From Amycolatopsis sp. DSM 110486 (GTDB taxonomy: Bacteria; Actinomycetota; Actinomycetes; Mycobacteriales; Pseudonocardiaceae), in the NCBI RefSeq assembly GCF_019468465.1, contig NZ_CP080519.1, forward strand, positions 248,001 through 312,000: a DNA stretch of 64,000 nt, read 5' to 3'. The translations under genes were made by a program, and so were the position numbers. Positions within the stretch are counted from its first letter, which is position 1. Every line of letters begins with the position of its first letter. Below, piece after piece: positions 45,415-54,900 of the stretch. Under the pieces are notes generated by a model that was not told the origin of the DNA, did not search any database, and saw only the letters and a list, made by a program, of their open reading frames with translations.

Positions 45415-47247
45415 TCAGAGTTCGACGACGGTGACGGCGGCCTCGGCCGCGGGCACCGTCGTGCCGTCGAGCGCGGACGCCAGCTCGGCGGCCGTGGCGT
45501 GCTGATAGAGCTGGGTGATGACGAGCTCCGGGTAGGTCCGGCGCAGCCGCGCGAAGACAGTCAGCGCCTTGAAGGAGTCACCGCCGATCTCCAGGAACCG
45601 GTCGGCTCGGCCGATCCCCGCCCGGCCGAGCACGTCGGACCACACGTCCAGCACGAAGCGTTCGGTCTCGGTCCGCGGCGGCTCGCCGGTCTCCGGCGGC
45701 ACGGCGGCACGTCCCACCGCGGCCCGCAGCGCGGCGAAATCGGTCTTGCCGTTGAGGTTCACCGGGATGGTGGGGACGAAGTGGAGGCGGCTGGGCACCA
45801 GCGCGGACGGCAGGATCTCGCGCAGCGCGCGGACGAGCCCCGCGGGTTCGCCGGTCCCGGTGACGTAGGCGACCAGTTCCTTCGGCCCGCCGGCCTCCGG
45901 GCTCTCCCCCGTCACCACGGCCTGACGGATGCCGGGCCGGTCCAGCAGCACGGCCTCAACCTCACCCGGCTCGACGCGGTTGCCGCGCACCTTGAGCTGC
46001 CGGTCCGCGCGGCCGAGGTAGTCGAGCGTTCCGCCGGGCGTTTCGACGACGACGTCGTCGGTGCGGTAGAACGTCCCGTCCTCGCCGAACCCGGCGAACT
46101 TCGCCGCGGTCAGCTCCGGTTCGCCGAGGTAGCCGTCGGCGAGGCACACGCCGCCGAGGTGGAGCACGCCGGTGCCCCCCGAGGCGACCGGGCGGCCGTC
46201 CGGCCCGAGGACCCGCGCCCGCACGCCCGCCAGCGGCGTGCCGATCGGGACCCGGGGCCGGTCGGCGTCCTCCGGTACGACGCGGTGCATGGTGGCCAGG
46301 ATCGTCGCCTCCGACGGGCCGTACCCGTTGTGCACCTCCAGCTCCGGGCGGGCGGCGAAGATCGCGCGGGCCAGGCGGGGCGGGAACGCCTCCCCCGCGA
46401 CTACGAGTAGCTTCCGCGGCAGGAGCGCGGCGAGCTTTCCTTCCGCCGCCAGGGCTTCCAGCTGGGATGGCGTGTACGTGAGGCAGGCGGCGGGGTGCGC
46501 CCGCAGGTCGGCGGCGAGCGCGACCGGATCGAGCGTCATTTCGCGGCGGTAGACGTCCAGGCGCGCCCCCGAAAGGAGAGCGCCGTAGACCGAGACCTTG
46601 CCCAGGTCGGCCGCGAACGTCGTGGCGAGCCCGAAGCTGTCCAGACCCGTGGCCGCGATCCGCTCGAAGAAGGCCGCGGTGTAGTTCAGGAGCGCGCGGT
46701 GCGCGACGACGACGGCCTTCGGTGTTCCGGTGGAGCCGGAGGTGCAGACCAGGTAGGCGACATCGCCGGAGGAGAGCCCCGGCTCGATGCGGTACGGGGC
46801 GGTCGCGGTCTCGTCGAAGACGGCGACGGGCGGCGCGCCGACGGCAAGCCGCCCGGCGTTGCGCTCGTCGGTGAAGACCGCGCGCGCCTTCGTCGTGGCC
46901 AGCAGCGCCGCGACGCGGGCGTCCGGGTCGGTCGCCTCGATGTGCACATAGGCGGCGCCGACGGCCCACGCCGCCAGGACGGCGATCATCGCCCGCGGGG
47001 ACCGGTCGTGCAGGGTGGCGACGACGTCACCGCGGCCGATGCCCCGGGCCTGCAGCCAGCCGGCGGCGGCCCCGGCTGCACCAGCCAGGTCCGCGTAGCC
47101 TAAGACCGCGCCGGCCTGCCGCAGCGCCGGGCGGTTCCCGGCCGCTGCGGCGGCCGTGGCGAACGCGTGGGCCGCGGTCGGGGCTCGGCGTACTGAGTCC
47201 GGCAAGCCGGCCATCCTCACTCCTCCGTTCGGGACGCCCGCGCTCAT
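45415..47247 (-). CDS. NRPS adenylation-carrier protein (A-T) with atypical specificity motif
   Basis: 610 residues. Adenylation core blocks: A3 LVCTSGSTGTPKAVVV, A5 NGYGPSEATI, A7 YRTDD, A8 LKVRGNRVEPGEVE, A10 lysine in NLNGKTD. The A4 block reads FAADLGKVSVYG instead of FDASxxE. By alignment to GrsA the specificity code is D-L-V-T-V-A-G-I-L-K, which I cannot assign. A carrier domain with serine in FLEIGGDSFKAL closes the protein. ATG overlaps the ACP stop. It should charge its own carrier and perhaps the A-less modules. Confidence 0.9.
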   Translation of the reverse strand: MSAGVPNGGVRMAGLPDSVRRAPTAAHAFATAAAAAGNRPALRQAGAVLGYADLAGAAGAAAGWLQARGIGRGDVVATLHDRSPRAMIAVLAAWAVGAAYVHIEATDPDARVAALLATTKARAVFTDERNAGRLAVGAPPVAVFDETATAPYRIEPGLSSGDVAYLVCTSGSTGTPKAVVVAHRALLNYTAAFFERIAATGLDSFGLATTFAADLGKVSVYGALLSGARLDVYRREMTLDPVALAADLRAHPAACLTYTPSQLEALAAEGKLAALLPRKLLVVAGEAFPPRLARAIFAARPELEVHNGYGPSEATILATMHRVVPEDADRPRVPIGTPLAGVRARVLGPDGRPVASGGTGVLHLGGVCLADGYLGEPELTAAKFAGFGEDGTFYRTDDVVVETPGGTLDYLGRADRQLKVRGNRVEPGEVEAVLLDRPGIRQAVVTGESPEAGGPKELVAYVTGTGEPAGLVRALREILPSALVPSRLHFVPTIPVNLNGKTDFAALRAAVGRAAVPPETGEPPRTETERFVLDVWSDVLGRAGIGRADRFLEIGGDSFKALTVFARLRRTYPELVITQLYQHATAAELASALDGTTVPAAEAAVTVVEL

Positions 47248-47507
47248 CGGCGGGACTCAGGACGGCGGGCGGCGGCGGTCAGTTCCGCCAGCGCGCCCAC
47301 GGTTTCGGTGGTCAGGTAGGTCTTGAGGTCGAGCCGGACGCCGAAGGTGTCCTCGACCGCGGTGAACAGGCGCAGCGCGGTGTGGCTGCTCCAACCCGCC
47401 AAGTCGGTGAAGGGACGTTCCGGCGTCACGTCGGCGACCGGCGCGTCGGTGACGGCGGCGATCAGCCGGGCCAGCTCGGGTCCGATGTCGACGGAGGTCT
47501 CAGGCAT
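47244..47507 (-). CDS. Discrete acyl carrier protein, probable glyceryl carrier
   Basis: 87 residues, carrier fold of four helices. The attachment site reads DLAGWSSHTALRLF where carriers usually have G-x-D-S-L; the second serine of WSS should take the phosphopantetheine and the following leucine is replaced by histidine. It overlaps the FkbH gene by 8 bases, the arrangement of glyceryl-ACP pairs in tetronate and methoxymalonate pathways, so I infer that it carries the three-carbon unit. Confidence 0.82.
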   Translation of the reverse strand: MPETSVDIGPELARLIAAVTDAPVADVTPERPFTDLAGWSSHTALRLFTAVEDTFGVRLDLKTYLTTETVGALAELTAAARRPESRR

Positions 47508-49377
47508 GAGCGGTCGTCCGTTCTTCGTGCCGAAGGGTGATCCACGAGGGAACGAGGTCGCGTTCCGGGTTCAGCGGCAGGATCTGCCGGGCCACGCCGG
47601 GAGCCCACGCGAAACCGGCGTCGCTGAGGAACTTCTTGGCCGGGCCGTTGCGCCCGCTGGACCGGAATTCGGCTTCGAGCCGGACGGCGCCGGCGTCCGC
47701 GGCGAGGCCGGCCACGGTCTGCAGGACCGCGAACTCGATCCCGCGCGCGAAGACCCGGCAGCTCATCACCATGTTCTCGATCAGCCAGCTCTCCTGCTGC
47801 CGCGCGATCCACACGGCGCCGACAACCCCTTCGTCGCCGAACCGGTCCTCGACCTCGAAGGCGAGCACGAGGCAGTCCGGCGCCGCGGCCATTTCCCGGG
47901 TCCGCTGCTCGGAATGCGGCTCGCCGGTCAGCGTGAACTGGTTGGTCCGGGCGCCGAGCTGGACGACGCGCGGGAGCTGGTACTCGTCGGCCGCGCGCAC
48001 CCGCACCGTCATCGCCAGCCCGGCCAGGTAGTCCTCTGTGGACGGACGGCTCTCTTGCCATTGCTGCCGTTGTTCCCGTGCCTGGTAGAGCTCGGTCCGC
48101 CGTCGGTCGGTGTCTGTGGTCGCCGACAGGTCGAAGTGCCCGCCCGACACCAGGGCCCCGACGTGGTCGGCGGGGTCGCCGTCCACCCGGACGACGGTCA
48201 CCTGCGGGAGCGCCTCGCGGATCAGCTCGCATTCGAACGGCGAGTCGTCCACGAAGACGAAGCTGTCGAGGCCCAGGTTCAGCTCGGCCGCGATTTCGGC
48301 GAGGCTGCCGTCCTTGGCGTCCCAGTTCGCCTTGACGGCCACGAAGTCGCCGCGGCGCAGGAGCAGCCCCGGGTGTTCGGCGAACACTCGCTCCACCAGG
48401 TCCGGGTCGTTCTTGGTGGCCACGGCGACCAGGACGCCCTGCCGCCGCAACGACCGCACTGCCCGCTGCATCGCGACGAACGCGTTGCCCGGGTACAGCG
48501 AGCCGACCTCGATGTTCTCCGGGCCGTCGTCGCCGAGCACCCCGCCCCACAGGGTGTTGTCGAGGTCCACCACCAGGCATTTGCGAGACGTCCCGGCGAC
48601 CACGCGGGCGTATCCCGCGGCTTCGCGGGCGTAACGCCACTCGAGCGCCGCGGACCAGGCCATCCCGGCGAACCGGTGCAGGCGTTCGTCCCGTAGCGGG
48701 ATCGGCGTGCTCGCGAGCAGCGTCTCCAAGTCGAGCACGCCGACGCGGCCGCCCGGCTCGGCGAGGTCCAGCAGGCCGAGGTTCAGTTCCCGCCAGATCC
48801 GGCCTAGCCGCGCGCGGTCCTCGTGCGCGATCAGCGTCTTCGGCCGCTCTGCGGACAGCGGAACGGTATGGAGCACGATCCGGCCCTTGCCGTGCCGGGC
48901 GAACGCCGCGACGGCGTCGCCGAACGCGGCCAGCCGGTCCCCGCTTTCCGCCCGAGTGCCGTCGAGGTCTTCCGGGCTCACCCGGTCCGGGAGGAAGAAC
49001 CGGTCGTCGGTCAGGCACAGGGTCAGATCGGGAGCGAACCGCGCCAACTCCGAATCGCCGGTCTGCAGTTGCGAGAGCAGCTGCCCGGGCGGAGTCAGCC
49101 GGATCCGGGCGTCGATCCCGGCGGCGAGCAAGGCGACGCGCAGCAGCGAGACGACGTTGTCCGCCGTGAAAGACGCGACGATCGCGACGCGGAGCTCGCG
49201 GGCCGCACGTCCGGGCGGCAGCACCAGTGCCGGGTCCACGCCGGCCAGCACCCGCCCCGCCTCGCGGACCGGGGTGACGTCGTCGGTCCGGACCAGCAGG
49301 TCCAGCAGCGACGGATCGGGGGCGGCGCCCGGCTCGGCCAGGCGGCGCACTCGGGCGAACAGGTCGTCCACAGCCAT
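47500..49377 (-). CDS. FkbH-like glyceryl transferase/phosphatase
   Basis: 625 residues, full length for the family. After an N-terminal SGNH-like part comes the HAD domain with KCLVVDLDNTLWGGVLGDDG (nucleophile aspartates), ATKNDPDLV and FVFVDDSPFE, then a GNAT-like C-terminal domain (GLAMTVRV ... FSSGRNGPAKKF-like text). FkbH proteins take 1,3-bisphosphoglycerate, dephosphorylate it and load glyceryl onto an ACP. The ATG at 49377 is used; a GTG 6 bases on has better spacing to AAAGGA. Neighbours: ACP downstream, KAS III-like upstream. No dehydrogenase or methyltransferase for methoxymalonyl is present, so glyceryl itself is probably used. Confidence 0.92.
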   Translation of the reverse strand: MAVDDLFARVRRLAEPGAAPDPSLLDLLVRTDDVTPVREAGRVLAGVDPALVLPPGRAARELRVAIVASFTADNVVSLLRVALLAAGIDARIRLTPPGQLLSQLQTGDSELARFAPDLTLCLTDDRFFLPDRVSPEDLDGTRAESGDRLAAFGDAVAAFARHGKGRIVLHTVPLSAERPKTLIAHEDRARLGRIWRELNLGLLDLAEPGGRVGVLDLETLLASTPIPLRDERLHRFAGMAWSAALEWRYAREAAGYARVVAGTSRKCLVVDLDNTLWGGVLGDDGPENIEVGSLYPGNAFVAMQRAVRSLRRQGVLVAVATKNDPDLVERVFAEHPGLLLRRGDFVAVKANWDAKDGSLAEIAAELNLGLDSFVFVDDSPFECELIREALPQVTVVRVDGDPADHVGALVSGGHFDLSATTDTDRRRTELYQAREQRQQWQESRPSTEDYLAGLAMTVRVRAADEYQLPRVVQLGARTNQFTLTGEPHSEQRTREMAAAPDCLVLAFEVEDRFGDEGVVGAVWIARQQESWLIENMVMSCRVFARGIEFAVLQTVAGLAADAGAVRLEAEFRSSGRNGPAKKFLSDAGFAWAPGVARQILPLNPERDLVPSWITLRHEERTTAHA

Positions 49378-49387
49378 CCTTTCGCAG

Positions 49388-50386
49388 TCAGATCCGCAGC
49401 AGCGTGCACGCCCAGTGCATGCCGCTGCTCATGCTCACCAGGGCGACCACGTCACCAGGCACGAGTTCCCCGCCGGAGAGCAGCCGCTCCAGGCTGATCA
49501 GCTGGTCCGCGGGGCCGCAGTGGCCGTGCGCCATGGCCTGCTCGACGTTGGTCCGGTCGAGCGGGATACCCAGTTCCTTGGCCAGCGCTTCGAACGCGCC
49601 GAGGTTGTCGTGCAGGTAGAGCGTGCGTTCGAGGGCACCGACCGGGACCCCGGCGCGTTCGCAGGCCCGGCCGACCACCTCGCGGGTCCGCGCGGTGAGC
49701 TGGTCGGCGAAGGCCAGCGCGGCTCGGCCGTCGCCGTCGAAGAACGTGTCCATGCGGTCGACCAGCGGGGCGATCCGCGGCGGCGCGCCGGAGAACGGCC
49801 GGGCCCCGCCGCCGGTCTCCATCCGCATGAACCCGGCGTTGCGACCGTCGCTGATCGTCTCGGTCACCAGCCACCGGCAGTCCGGGTGGTCCCGGCGCAG
49901 CACTGCCGCGGCGGCGCCGTCGGAGCCGAGCGAGGTGCCGGTCTCGACGCGGTCCCAGTAAGCCTCGACGATCCGGTTCGCGGCGACGACCAGCGCCGTG
50001 CGGTGGCCGGGGTGCGTGGCGAACCGGCCGGCCACGGTGTCGAAGGCGGTGACCCCGCCGCCGCACGCCTGCGCGAGCAGCAGGGCCTCCGCCCGGTCCG
50101 CGCCCAGCCGGTGCTGCAGCGCCGCCGCGGGGTCCCAGTACAGGTATTCGGCGATGTCGGTCATCGCCAGCACGACGAGGTCGAGCTCCGCCGCCGTCAC
50201 CCCGGCCCGCCGGAGCGCGGCTTCGCCCGCCCGCACGGCCAGGTCGGTGAGACCCACGCCGTCGTCGGCACGGTGGAAACGCCGGTAGCCCCACGTCCGC
50301 AGTTTCGCCGGGTCGGCGCCGGCGAGCGTGCCGGGTTCGCACGGGGCGCCCAGCGCCTGGCCGAGCGCGACGATCCCCAGTTCCAT
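49388..50386 (-). CDS. KAS III-like ketosynthase/acyltransferase
   Basis: 332 residues of the thiolase fold. The nucleophile cysteine lies in LLLAQACGGGVTAFD, and the histidine in TLYLHDNLGAFEAL. The third catalytic residue, an asparagine in YGNxxxAS of FabH, is not kept: the loop reads MAHGHCGPADQLISL. This fits non-FabH members that act in secondary metabolism. Next to FkbH and ACP it resembles the enzyme that joins glyceryl-ACP to a beta-ketoacyl chain in tetronate formation. ATG with AGGGA; 74 bases from the upstream gene, one of the two gaps in the operon. Confidence 0.87.
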   Translation of the reverse strand: MELGIVALGQALGAPCEPGTLAGADPAKLRTWGYRRFHRADDGVGLTDLAVRAGEAALRRAGVTAAELDLVVLAMTDIAEYLYWDPAAALQHRLGADRAEALLLAQACGGGVTAFDTVAGRFATHPGHRTALVVAANRIVEAYWDRVETGTSLGSDGAAAAVLRRDHPDCRWLVTETISDGRNAGFMRMETGGGARPFSGAPPRIAPLVDRMDTFFDGDGRAALAFADQLTARTREVVGRACERAGVPVGALERTLYLHDNLGAFEALAKELGIPLDRTNVEQAMAHGHCGPADQLISLERLLSGGELVPGDVVALVSMSSGMHWACTLLRI

Positions 50387-50460
50387 GTGCGGTCCCTATC
50401 CGGTCGGAGGTCCCGGGCCCCGGCAGCGCGCCGGAGCCCGGTGTCCTGACGAGGTTCAGC

Positions 50461-51915
50461 TCATCGGCCGTTGACGTCGGCCGTGCTCACCGCGAACCGG
50501 CCGATCGCCCAGGCCATCGCGCGGCCGTTCTGGTCGAAGATGGTCTTGTTGACGTTGGCCAGGGTGTCGCACTCCTGGTGATAGCAGGGGTCGAGCATCT
50601 GACCCTCGGTGCCGCCGAACAGCTTCACCTGCTCCGCGGTCTTGATCGCGTCGGATCCGGCGTTCACGCCGCCGGCTGCGATACCCGCGTTGACGAACGC
50701 GCTGTGGTCGGAGCGGCCGTCGAGCACCAGGTCGGTCGTGGGCAGCTTTCGGTCCGCGAAGAACCCGTTGACCAGCTGCGAAATCTGCGCGGAACCGGCG
50801 GGCGCGGGCCCCGTCTCGGTCTGTCCGTTGTAGACCTGCCTGAGGTAGTTCGGTGACCCGATCATCTCGAGGTTCAGGTACAGCGCGGTCTGCTCGCGCT
50901 GCTCGGCGGTCAGCTGGTCGACGTAGAACTGGGAACCGGCGAGCCCCTTCTCTTCGGCCGCCCACCAGGCGAACCTGACCCGGTTGCGCACCTCACCCGC
51001 GTGCGGGGCCAGCCGCAGGGCGGTCTCGAGGAGCATCGCCGCCGCGGCACCGTTGTCGTTGATCCCCGGGGCGGTGTCGACGCTGTCGAGGTGGGCGCCC
51101 ATCACGATCGTGTTGTCCGCGCGGCCGGTAGGCGTGTCCGCGATGAGGTTGTACGTGGTCGTGGTGATCGCGCCGCCCCGCAGGTCCAGATTCAGTGTCA
51201 CCGCGCCGGTGGCGAGGTCGGCCTGGAGCTGCTCGGCTTCACCACGGGGCAGCGTCGCGGTCGGGATCCGGGCGTCCTCGGGCGGCACCATGCGATAGCG
51301 CAGGTTGAGGTCCGGGTTGGGCGACCCGGCGTTCATCAGCATCGCCGAGGCCCCCACCTCCGCGAGCACGAGCTGCTTCTGCGTGATGAAGCAGTCGCCG
51401 ACGTTCACCAGGACGACCTTGCCCTTGACCTCGGTGCCGGCGTAGTCGTCGGCTGTGCAGCCGGTGTCCTTCCCGGACGGCACGGCGAGTGGCGCGGTCA
51501 GCCCGGTGTCCGGTGTGGACACCGAGAACCTGGCGATCTGCGGGTGCAGGGTCAGGGCCTGCGGCGCGGTTTCCGCCACCGTCTCGGCGTCGATCCGGTA
51601 GTCGGGGAAGGTGAACGGCTGGCGCTTCACGACGTAGCCGGCCTGCTGCAGCTTCTTGGTCAGGTAGTTCGCCGCGGCCTCATACCCCGGCGACCCTGAG
51701 ACCCGGTGCCCGCCGTTGGCCGCGGTGAGGTCGGCCAGCGCGGCCAGGTGCGTCCACGCCTTCGCGCCGGTCACCTCGGCGGCCATGCGGTCGGCGAGTG
51801 AACGTCCACCGGCGCCCGCGGAGCCCGCGGCGGCCAGGGATGCCAGCACGGTCGCGGCCGCCAGCACGGCCAGGGTTTTGCGCCGCGCCGTGCTGCGGCT
51901 CCTTGTCTTCTTCAC
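50461..51915 (-). CDS. Secreted M28 family zinc aminopeptidase
   Basis: 484 residues. Signal peptide in residues 1-36 (KKTRSRSTARRKTLAVLAAATVLASLAAAG... AGAG), a PA insert domain, then the M28 zinc site: histidine in VMGAHLDSV, bridging aspartate in PGINDNGAAAAM, general base and ligand in WWAAEEKGLAGS, and histidine in CYHQECDTL. The ligand aspartate of the DMIGSPN motif is glutamate here (LEMIGSPN). It resembles the Streptomyces griseus aminopeptidase plus an N-terminal domain. GTGA overlap with the megasynthase ties it to the pathway; a role in trimming a secreted precursor is inferred. Confidence 0.92.
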   Translation of the reverse strand: MKKTRSRSTARRKTLAVLAAATVLASLAAAGSAGAGGRSLADRMAAEVTGAKAWTHLAALADLTAANGGHRVSGSPGYEAAANYLTKKLQQAGYVVKRQPFTFPDYRIDAETVAETAPQALTLHPQIARFSVSTPDTGLTAPLAVPSGKDTGCTADDYAGTEVKGKVVLVNVGDCFITQKQLVLAEVGASAMLMNAGSPNPDLNLRYRMVPPEDARIPTATLPRGEAEQLQADLATGAVTLNLDLRGGAITTTTYNLIADTPTGRADNTIVMGAHLDSVDTAPGINDNGAAAAMLLETALRLAPHAGEVRNRVRFAWWAAEEKGLAGSQFYVDQLTAEQREQTALYLNLEMIGSPNYLRQVYNGQTETGPAPAGSAQISQLVNGFFADRKLPTTDLVLDGRSDHSAFVNAGIAAGGVNAGSDAIKTAEQVKLFGGTEGQMLDPCYHQECDTLANVNKTIFDQNGRAMAWAIGRFAVSTADVNGR

Positions 51916-54900
51916 GCGTTCTCGACTCCTTCGTCGTTTTCTCCGGCTGTCGGAATGCGGCCGAGGGCCGCACGGAAGGCGTCGGCGAGCCGGCGGACCG
52001 AGTCCTCGGCCAGCAGGTCGCCGCTGTGGCGCCAGGTCACGCGGAGCCGGTCACCGGCCACGCTCGCGTAGATCTCCAGCCCGCACGCCCGGGGCATGTC
52101 GTATGGGCGGTCGCGGCCGACGAGATCGGTCCGCACATCACCGAGCGGTCCCGCCGGGTCGTCGCGGCCGGTGGTGAGGAACGCCGGCGCGCCCCAGAAC
52201 GAGAAGAGCACGGCGGGCGCCGGGATCGCGCCCAGCCGGTCGCGGACCGCGGCGTCGGGGTGCAGGCGCCGGGCGGCTTCGAAGTCGAACCCGCCCCGGG
52301 GCACCGAACGCAGCTCCGCGGCGACCGCCTTCGTGTGGGCCTCCGCCGTGCGCCGTCCGGGAAGGCTCAGCGCGAAGGGGTGACTCGAGGTGAAGCACCC
52401 GACGGTCCGGCCGAGGTCGAGCTCGCCCGAGAGGTCCTCCCGGCCGTGCCCGACCAGCTGGATCGCGACCTCGCCCCCGCGGACGCCCAGCCACTGCTGC
52501 AGCGCCGCGCCGAGCACCGCCAGCAGCTGCTCGTACCTCGTGCACCCCGGCGCGGCGCCCGGCAACGGGTACTCGGCCGTCAGCTCGCGGGTGGTGGCTT
52601 CGCCGCCGAAATCCCCGGCGGGCAGCAGCCGGTGCTGCGTGCTCCACGACCGGTCCAGCCAGTAACCGGCGTCCAGCCGGTTCGGCTCGGCGCGGACCGC
52701 GGCCGCCAGCCGCCGGGTCCAGGTCGCGAAGTCCGGGCCGGGCGGCGGCAGCGCGGTGCCGTCGAGCAGCGCGGCCAGTTCCTCGGTGACGATGTTCCAG
52801 GAGTACAGGTCCACGACGGCGTGGTGGACGACCAGCACCAGGTCGTCCGGACCGCCGCCGCGCCGGAACACGCCGGCCCGGCAGACCGGCCCTTCGGCCA
52901 GGTTCAGGGTTTCGTGCAGGCCGGTCGCCGCGTCGTGCACCGCCGCCGCCCACCCGGCTTCCGGGACGTCGCGCAGGTCGAACTCCGTCACCGGCGGGGG
53001 TTCCTGGGCCACGACCTGCATCCAGGAGCCGCCCGCGGGACGCAACCGCGTGCGTAGCGCGGAATGGCGGCGGGCGAGTTCGTGAAAGGCGCCGTTCAGT
53101 GCGGCCGTTGCAACGGGCCGCCGGAGGGTGTAGCGGACGCCGTGATTCCAGTGGTCCGGGCGCGGGACGCCGCGGGTGAGGAACTCGAGCTGGGCAGGCG
53201 CGGCGTGGGTATCGGTGTCGGTGTCGGTGTCGTCCACAACGGCCGGATGTCCGGGTGCGCGCGTGGCGGCGGCTTCCTCGATGGCCCGTGCGATGGCTTC
53301 GATGGTCCTCAGCTTGAGGATGTGCTTGGGCCGCAGGGCAAGCCCCACCGCCGAGGCGGCGGACGCCAATGTGATCGCGACCATCGAGTCCCCGCCTGCT
53401 TCGAGGAAGTCGTCAAGGACGCCGATCCGTCCCGCGCCGAACCGCTGCTCCCACAGCGTGGCTAGCTGTTGTTCGGCAGGGGTGCGGGGCGCGACGTACC
53501 GCGGGCGTCCCGCATCCGGCCGGCCAGACCGCTCGGCCGCCCCGGCCGGTGACCGGCCGATGGCCCCGACCGGGAAGCCTGCCTCCTCGGTCACCACCCG
53601 CCCGAGCAGCCCGAGGTAGGCGTCGAGCCATTCCCGTGCGGTTCGGGGCAGGAAACAGCCGGTGTCGTACTGCAAACGGCCGCGCAGTTCGGTGCCGTAT
53701 TCGAGCAGGGCAAGCCCCATGGGGAACGCCTGGCCGCCCTGGCCGAGGTCGAGCAGCTCGACCGCCGGGCCGTCGATGCCCAGCCGCGTCAGCGGTTCCA
53801 CGCCGGCCGAGAACCCGAAGATCGTGGCGGCCAGGGGGTCGGCCGAGCCGGGGCGGGCGATCCGCCGCAGCCGGTCGGTGGGCAGGCCCTGGTGCTCGAC
53901 GGCCTTCAGCGACGCCGTCCGGACCGCGTCGACCAAGGCCGCGAACGGCTCGCCGGGCTGCACCCGCACCCGCACGACCAGCGTGGTCGCGTAGTTGCCG
54001 ACCACCGGTTCGTCCACGGGACGACGGCCGGCAGACGGCACCGCGACGCAGACGTCCTCTTCGCCGGTGAGCCGCCACAGCAGGGCCGCCCAGGCGGCGA
54101 GCAGCACCATGTTCGGCGTCCACCGAAGCCTGCCGGACAGCTCGCGCAGTCCGGCGGCCAAGTCCCGGTCGATGGGAAAGGTGAGCTCGTCGTGCCCGTC
54201 GCCGGAGGCGGATTCGTCGGCGGGCAGCGGAACGTAGCGGCTGCCGTCGAGGTACTCCGTCCAGAACCGGATGAGCCCCGCCCCGGCCGGTCCATCCACA
54301 GTGGACTTCTGATCGGCCACGTGGTCGAAGTAGTGCCGGGCCGGGCCGTCCGCGAGCGGGATCCCGGCGCCGAGGTCGGCGAACAGCAGCCGCCATGACC
54401 AGCCGTCGACGAAGAGGTGGTGGAACGTGAGCAGCAGCACGGTCCTGGTCCGGTCCGCGAGCCGGGCCCGCACCAGCTGGTACCGGCCCGCCGCGGCGTA
54501 GGGCGACAACGGCGCGGCGACGAGGGCCCGCAGCTCACCCAGCAAGGCTTGTCGGGCTGAGGGCTCGGGCTCGGCGAACGCGGTCAGGTCGAGGTCGACG
54601 ACCTCCGGGCGGATCGTCTCGGGCGCCGCGACAACCTGCCGGGGAGTGCCGTCCGGGTCGTCCTCGAGGTGGGTCCGCAGCATCGGGTGGCGGGCCGCGA
54701 GCGCGGTGAGCAGGAAGCTGAGGACGGGCAGACCGGGATCGCCGTCCAGCAGGAGCGCCGCCGGCAGGTGGTAGGTGGGCGCCTCGGGCTCCAGCCGGCA
54801 GCCGGCCCAGATCGCGAGCTGCTCGCCCGACAACGGGCTTCGCTCGGGGGTGGAGGGCCGCGCCGGGGCGGGTGCGACATCCCCCGCCTCTTCGGCGACC

